Assembly (NCBI GenBank): GCA_030407005.1
Contig: JAUDYN010000007.1
Coordinates: 1,860,001 to 1,924,000, forward strand
Origin: Desarmillaria ectypa
Lineage: Eukaryota > Basidiomycota > Agaricomycetes > Agaricales > Physalacriaceae
DNA length: 64,000 nucleotides
Direction: 5' to 3'
Shown here: positions 59,584 to 64,000 of the stretch, piece after piece
How positions within the stretch are numbered: the stretch's first letter is position 1
How the letters are laid out: every line of letters starts with the position of its first letter
The notes under the pieces: generated by a model
Seen by the model: only the letters and a program-made list of their open reading frames with translations
The model's database searches: none
Told to the model about the DNA's origin: nothing
Program-made: the position numbers and the translations under genes

Positions 59584-60179
59584 CTATTTGGAGAACTTCA
59601 GGGATATCGAGTTGACACAATGTCGTTCGTCGGCTAGAATTGACGTTGAATAGCAGTTTTATAGTGTGATCAAGCAACGTACTGGGAGTGTTGAATCCTT
59701 CTCCTTTGAATACATGCCCAAGGTGGCCTCCGCAGGCAGTGCATGTTATCTCAATACGTGTCATACCGAAAGATTTATCTTCATGGCGGGTCACAGCGCC
59801 TGGGATGGCTGTTCGAAACGTCAGCACGTTGTAAGCGGGTACGAGTTGAATTTCTTTACCGTCGTAGAACGCCGGCCAACCGCAGCCACTCTGTGCACTT
59901 GTGAGCTCAATGTCAATTATAATATACGAAACATATAGACGTACGTTGAACTTGGTCCCGCTCTTGTACAACGGGGTCCCGCAAGCAGCGCAGCCATAGG
60001 CTCCCTCTTCGTTGTGGTGGTTGTATTCGCCCGTTCCAGGGCGCTCAGTGCCCTTCTGACGTAGCACGCGGAACTGAATGAATTATCAGTACCGACCATG
60101 ATAGAAGCCAAAGGCAACGTACCTGTTCACGGGAGAGAATTGCTCTCCATTCGTCGTCTGTCTTGTTTACTGTAGTCAT
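59584..60179 (-). CDS. Peptide-methionine (R)-S-oxide reductase MsrB
   Basis: Repairs the R-epimer of oxidised methionine. The start at 60179 gives MTTVNKTDDEWRAILSREQ, then LRQKGTERPGTGEYNHHNEE, GAYGCAACGTPLYKSGTKFN, SGCGWPAFYDGKEIQLVPAY and RIEITCTACGGHLGHVFKGE. The last exon restores TDERHCVNSISLKFSK with the catalytic Cys in RHC. Both CxxC pairs of the structural zinc site (CAAC and CTAC) are kept. Length is about 135-140 residues with no obvious presequence, so it is probably cytosolic. Confidence 0.95.
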
Positions 60180-60408
60180 CGTTCGAAAGTGGCGAAAAAG
60201 TGAAAGGGAGCTGCAAACTATATACGGAAAGCGGGATGCTGTGCGTATTATCAAAGGCGGGGAGATAGACATACAATGATCATGAGCTTTTCTGATTTGG
60301 CATGGTTGATAACGCGATCTGATATGAAAGACGATTTGAAAGACATGCGTCATACTCTCACGTGACATTAAAATGCTAAATTTATTCTGTAAACACTGAC
60401 AAAATGCA

Positions 60409-61463
60409 TCACGACAACGGTGTTCTATCGATTGCAGAATTGCGGAAGCTCGACTTGTCCTGCATCGAGTCTGGAAGGTAACGTGAGGATATGCAATGGC
60501 GGAGAGAAAGGTTCGTACCGTTATTCGATTTGTATTCCATTACAGTCGTAGGAGGCAGGTGCAGTACTCTCCGTATCGTATCCCTACACGGTATGTCAGT
60601 CCTTCAGCAGGCATAAGAATATAACGGCATACCTTATTTTTTCCCGAAGCTTGATATCGCCGTCAATACGGTTCCACAAACTTACTATATCCTCGCTCTG
60701 CCTCACACTGATCGTACATCCACATATCTCCGGCCACTCGGTCTGCCCATCTTCACCATCGGATGTCCTGACATTCTTCACCGCATCCTCGGACGGACGA
60801 CACGCATCGAACTGGTCTCCGATAATCGCCAGGACAAGATCCTCCCAGATTCGGTCCGCCACGCCCTTCTTTAGTCGTATTATCCATTTGCCTCCGGACA
60901 GATTTAACGGATCTTCCCAAACAGGCCGTCGTATGCCGTTGTGGAACAGCAGATAGTCCGTCGTGGGTTGCAGGGATGACGGCGGAGATAAGTGTGTCCA
61001 TAGAGACCAGAAGGACTCTACCTGTGCATCGGTCGGTGGCGAGGGACTGGGGAGTGTGGGAAGGACGCACCGAGCTGAAAGCAGAGATCTTTTTAATACC
61101 CTCCTCGTAACTCGCAATCTTGTTCCCAGGAGCCCTTTGCTGCCGAAACCAAAAAACCCACCTGGACACAAATGTCAGGGACCGAAATCGTATTTGAGGC
61201 GGTAGATTACGAACATACGTATTTCTCAGAGGGTGTACGCTCGCAGAGCCATTCACTGATGACCCGTTATTGCTAGTTACTTTTTCCTTTGAAACAGAAC
61301 GCTCAGAAACAGAATTGGTCGAGACGGAGGTTGAAAAGTGTTTCGACGTTGGCAGGCGGGAACGTGGTGGTGGAGGCTGCTGTTGGGGCTGCTGGGCGGT
61401 CGTTGGTGATGAAGAATTGGCGAGAAAACGAGATTGTGAATGGTTCGAAAAGTAGTTGGCCAT
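60409..61463 (-). CDS. Cap-binding eIF4E family protein, class 2 (4EHP-like)
   Basis: mRNA cap-binding protein. The start at 61463 (MANYFSNHSQSRFLANSSSP) is followed by a Gln/Pro/Ser-rich leader. The domain begins HPLRNT, spliced to WVFWFRQQRAPGNKIASYEE and GIKKISAFSS, then VESFWSLWTHLSPPSSLQPT and TDYLLFHNGIRRPVWEDPLN. WEDP carries the cap-stacking Trp and binding Glu. SGGKWIIRLKKGVADRIWED, LVLAIIGDQFDACRPSED and EICGCTISVRQSEDIVSLWN complete the core. The blocks RQQRAPGNKIASYEEGIKKI and LKKGVADRIWEDLVLAIIGD are class 2 (EIF4E2/4EHP) features, so it may repress rather than drive translation. It ends SAIDRTPLS at 60409. Its start is 108 bp from divergent KEI1. Confidence 0.92.
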
Positions 61464-61571
61464 GAAATACAGAATAAAAAAGTGTCGAGAAAAAAATAGC
61501 CTTGTTGGTACAGTCGAAGGGTGAGGTGCGTTATGTAATACCCCTTCCTTTTCCTTCAACACCCATCTGTC

Positions 61572-62672
61572 ATGAAACTTACCCTCCGTCCTGAATGGCG
61601 GTTATGGCCCTTCAGCTCCTTCCTCGGCCTCCTTGACATAAAAACTGGCGTCGTCGTCGCCCTTATGTTCGTTGTGCGTCGTCTCTAGCAGCGCCCAGTG
61701 CCTAAAATCTGATGGTTCACAGCTGTTGAACAAGGTTGCTGGGGTATACGGTCTCATTGCCGTCGTTACTGGCGCCGGTGGTTCCTTTGCCCAACTCAGC
61801 TTGTACATATACTCCGTCGTCGCCTTGCTGGCATTTAGCTGGGGGCTTAATGCTGTCAAGGAGGTGAGAGTCGCGCTCTATTACCCTACGCCGGACCTGA
61901 ATAGTGGCGCTACTACAGGAAGACCCCAAACATACCCTCTACTTTGCGCATCTATACTTCGCCGACCACGTCTTCTCGACATCATGGACAATCTTTTTCG
62001 CTGTTATTTGGTGGTTCCAGACGCCCCATGATGGTAGTCGCCAGGCGAACTCACCCGCTCAGACTGAAATCATCAATGGCGCGATCATGGCCGGTCAGCC
62101 TCTTAGTGAAGAAGAGCGCGTAGAAGCTGCTACGAAGATATGGAATCACGAAAAAGGAATGGCGGCTACGGTCATCGCGCTGGGGTGGCTATCCAAGGTA
62201 TTGTCTCGGTCTCTGTCCTGTGGCTCGGCCTAACCCAGACTTGAAGATTTATTTCATCCTCCTTGTCTATTCCTACGCAACACACCTACGAAAGGGCTCC
62301 TATCGTCTGCTTTCGCGGTCGAGGCAGCATGCCGGCGCGCCGTCTTTCTCAGCTAATAATGCTTACGAGTCGCTGGGACTTGGCGACGAAGAAGAGGGAG
62401 AGATAGAAGATTTCTACCGCACACCAGCTCGCACTCCCAACACTGGCAATTCCATTTCTAGTTTTGCTGACTTTATCAATGCTCCTCCGAGCAGACCCCG
62501 GCGTGTGCCACCTTCATCTTTGAGCAGAGGTGGTGTTGTTAGTGGGGAAGAAGACGACAATATTTTGTTTGATGATGACGAAATTACCTATACATCTAGC
62601 TCGCGCGGTCACTCAAAGCTTGGAACAGACGAGAGCAGTAGTAACACGGATGAGGAGCGCGCACGAGTATGA
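61572..62672 (+). CDS. KEI1: Inositol phosphorylceramide synthase regulatory subunit Kei1
   Basis: Golgi partner of the IPC synthase (Aur1), required for fungal sphingolipid synthesis. The start at 61572 gives MKLTLRPEWRLWPFSSFLGL and LDIKTGVVVALMFV, spliced to LLNKVAGVYGLIAVVTGAGG, SFAQLSLYIYSVVALLAFSW and EEDPKHTLYFAHLYFADHVF. These are four membrane segments in the family order. A helical hairpin (LSEEERVEAATKIWNHEKGM) and a last helix (IYFILLVYSYATHLRKGSYR) follow. The long cytosolic tail is acidic and Ser-rich and ends EERARV at 62672. The yeast protein is cut by Kex2; a comparable site is not obvious here. Confidence 0.93.
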
Positions 62673-62732
62673 TGAGGGGGGATCCATTATTGTTGTCTCT
62701 ATTTATTAAGCTTACGTTGTAATCTAATCATT

Positions 62733-63765
62733 TTACACGGGTACCTTTTCCGAGGGACCAGGATCAACATCGTGTTTTTCCAGAGTCGAAGTTGCTGTTG
62801 GTGTTTCTATCTCGCTGCCCGACGCCTCCTCTTCAGAGGCGGCCCATTGTTGTCGTCTGTGAGCCAGAGGGTTAAGAATCATTGCTAGTAGTATAACTAT
62901 TCCATCAAGAACCTAGGCAACATGAGTTGGAAGGAAATAAGCGTCACGGGGTTTGCTTACGACGACCAAGCTGTATGCAACCCCTGCAAGGACATCAAAG
63001 GTATCTCTAAAAACCAAGGACAACAGAGAGAAAACTCCTGGAGCAATGTCAATCCTGTGTATATGCTGGTTTAAGTGGTCGCACCTCCCAACATATCAAC
63101 CAGCATGAAGAGTTTCGAAATCCCGATGACTTCCTTGTGTTTATAAATTTCGTAAAATTGGGGTAATAGGCCGGCGGAGAGCATGACTGAGGCGAAGACA
63201 CCGAAAAAATCGACACCCCGATGATTTCCATGTTCGTACGAGGGTCGCACGGCGAATACCATGGCTGCTTGGAGACCGCCTATTAGGCAGACGATGAATA
63301 CGACCGCAAAGACTGAGCGCTTGATAGACCAATTGTTGTCATAGTATTGACACTAGACAGGACATCAGATGGAACTTGGGGGCTATCACGGGAACTAAGG
63401 GCGCACCTGTCCCCATGATATCAAGGATAGTGTTCCAAAGAGTTGAGGCTGTACTATGAGTGCGATACTGAGCTTTTGCACGATAGCGTACACCCCTAGA
63501 AATATGGATGTAAGGCCCCAAATAAGGCTGGGATAATATCTATCAGCCTGGCAATGATAACGATAAGATGAAGAGCGCACACGAGCCAGGGTGATAGTCC
63601 TTCTGTGGATTTCTCACGCCAAGTCTTCCAGATCTGTGGTAACAGCTGAATAGTCCAACAAACTGTTCCTTGAGGGTGCTTGTTAATTGTGACTAGGTGA
63701 GAAAAGGTCAACGAGGACATACCTAGAGTGCCCAGTGCATTTTCAGCAGCAGCATTCACGAGCAT
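62733..63765 (-). CDS. PQ-loop repeat membrane protein
   Basis: Seven-helix transporter-like protein of the PQ-loop (cystinosin/SWEET-related) superfamily. From the start at 63765 (MLVNAAAENALGTL) the first PQ motif appears as TIQLLPQIWKTWREKSTEGL, followed by SPWLV. The second is SAGLLPQFYEIYKHKEVIGI, followed by SKLFMLVDMLGG. Between them are helices such as WGLTSIFLGVYAIVQKLSIA and FAVVFIVCLIGGLQAAMVF. The C-terminus has DVLAGVAYSLVVVLDGIVIL and a hydrophilic tail ending SEKVPV at 62733. Six or seven introns. Two PQ motifs are the family norm. Substrate and organelle (vacuole or Golgi) are unknown. It lies tail-to-tail with KEI1, only 60 bp apart. Confidence 0.88.
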
Positions 63766-63846
63766 TTCCTGAGAGTGCAGTTCAGGGGAAGGTCCAGGAG
63801 AGCCGCGACTTTGAGGGTACTAACGAAAACTGAGCATACTGATGGT

Positions 63847-64000
63847 TCAAAAGGATGACGAATTTAATGACGTTTCTCCAACCAAATCTTGGGAAATCTG
63901 AAATTGCACAATCGGTTTGTCGACCGACGGCCGAAATGTTCGCTAGTGCTTACTCCGATTTCTTGTGGCGTTATACAGGTGTATCCTGGGGTATTGCCTA
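63847..64000 (-). CDS. 3' end of a further gene cut by the right edge
   Basis: Reading leftward from the edge, a frame GNTPGYTCITPQEIG meets a good donor (GTAAGC). An acceptor (ATTTCAG) about 60 nt on continues it as ISQDLVGETSLNSSSF and a stop at 63847. The splice signals are strong and the frame stays open, so this is probably the last two exons of a gene. Too little is visible to name it. Confidence 0.4.

Overview
The window is a gene-dense piece of a filamentous basidiomycete nuclear genome, most likely an agaricomycete. The evidence is many short introns (about 45-60 nt, GT..AG with a few GC..AG), one gene every ~2 kb on both strands, fungal-specific families (DUF2408/UPF0662, Kei1, siderophore MFS transporters, two tandem POT transporters), and remnants of two gene families that I know as expanded in mushroom-forming fungi (a 2OG-Fe(II) oxygenase-like family and a MYND-finger family). 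I see no transposon, no tRNA or rRNA gene and no CRISPR. Gene models were assembled by hand-splicing, so single intron borders may be off.

Layout. 1-2234: class I alpha-1,2-mannosidase (GH47), running off the left edge. 2550-5493: PRP40 splicing factor. 5696-8127: siderophore transporter, followed by a 1.9-kb gap with two GATA-type iron-regulator-like sites. 10027-12801: divergent pair, mitochondrial ribosomal bL21m and ATP synthase alpha. 13212-14073: claudin/PalI-like membrane protein. 14454-18286: divergent Golgi pair, a second GH47 mannosidase and a GDPase (GDA1). 18381-24609: two tandem POT peptide transporters. 26975-29773: secreted multicopper oxidase. 30209-32341: unknown protein with a consensus PIP-box. 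33133-42054: phosphatidylserine decarboxylase, tropomyosin, a Cub1-like DUF2408 protein, RPF1 and a ZIP zinc transporter. 43053-48642: anthranilate phosphoribosyltransferase, glutathione synthetase, VPS28 and a HIT zinc-finger protein. 48766-55330: two decayed genes of lineage-expanded families flanking a Tho1/SARNP gene. 55415-56854: secreted GH43 enzyme. 57988-63765: RluA pseudouridine synthase, MsrB, eIF4E-2 (4EHP type), Kei1 and a PQ-loop protein. The last exons of one more gene reach the right edge.

Functional links are local. GH47 and GDA1 both serve Golgi glycan processing: GDPase removes the GDP left by mannosyl transfer, and GH47 trims mannose. bL21m and ATP synthase alpha are both nuclear-encoded mitochondrial proteins with start codons 147 bp apart. 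I found no multi-gene pathway cluster or defence system. The best leads are the iron-GATA sites, the PIP-box protein, the phased RP-x-x-GGKT repeats on a gene that seems to have lost its catalytic core, and the contrasting intron load of the two GH47 paralogues.
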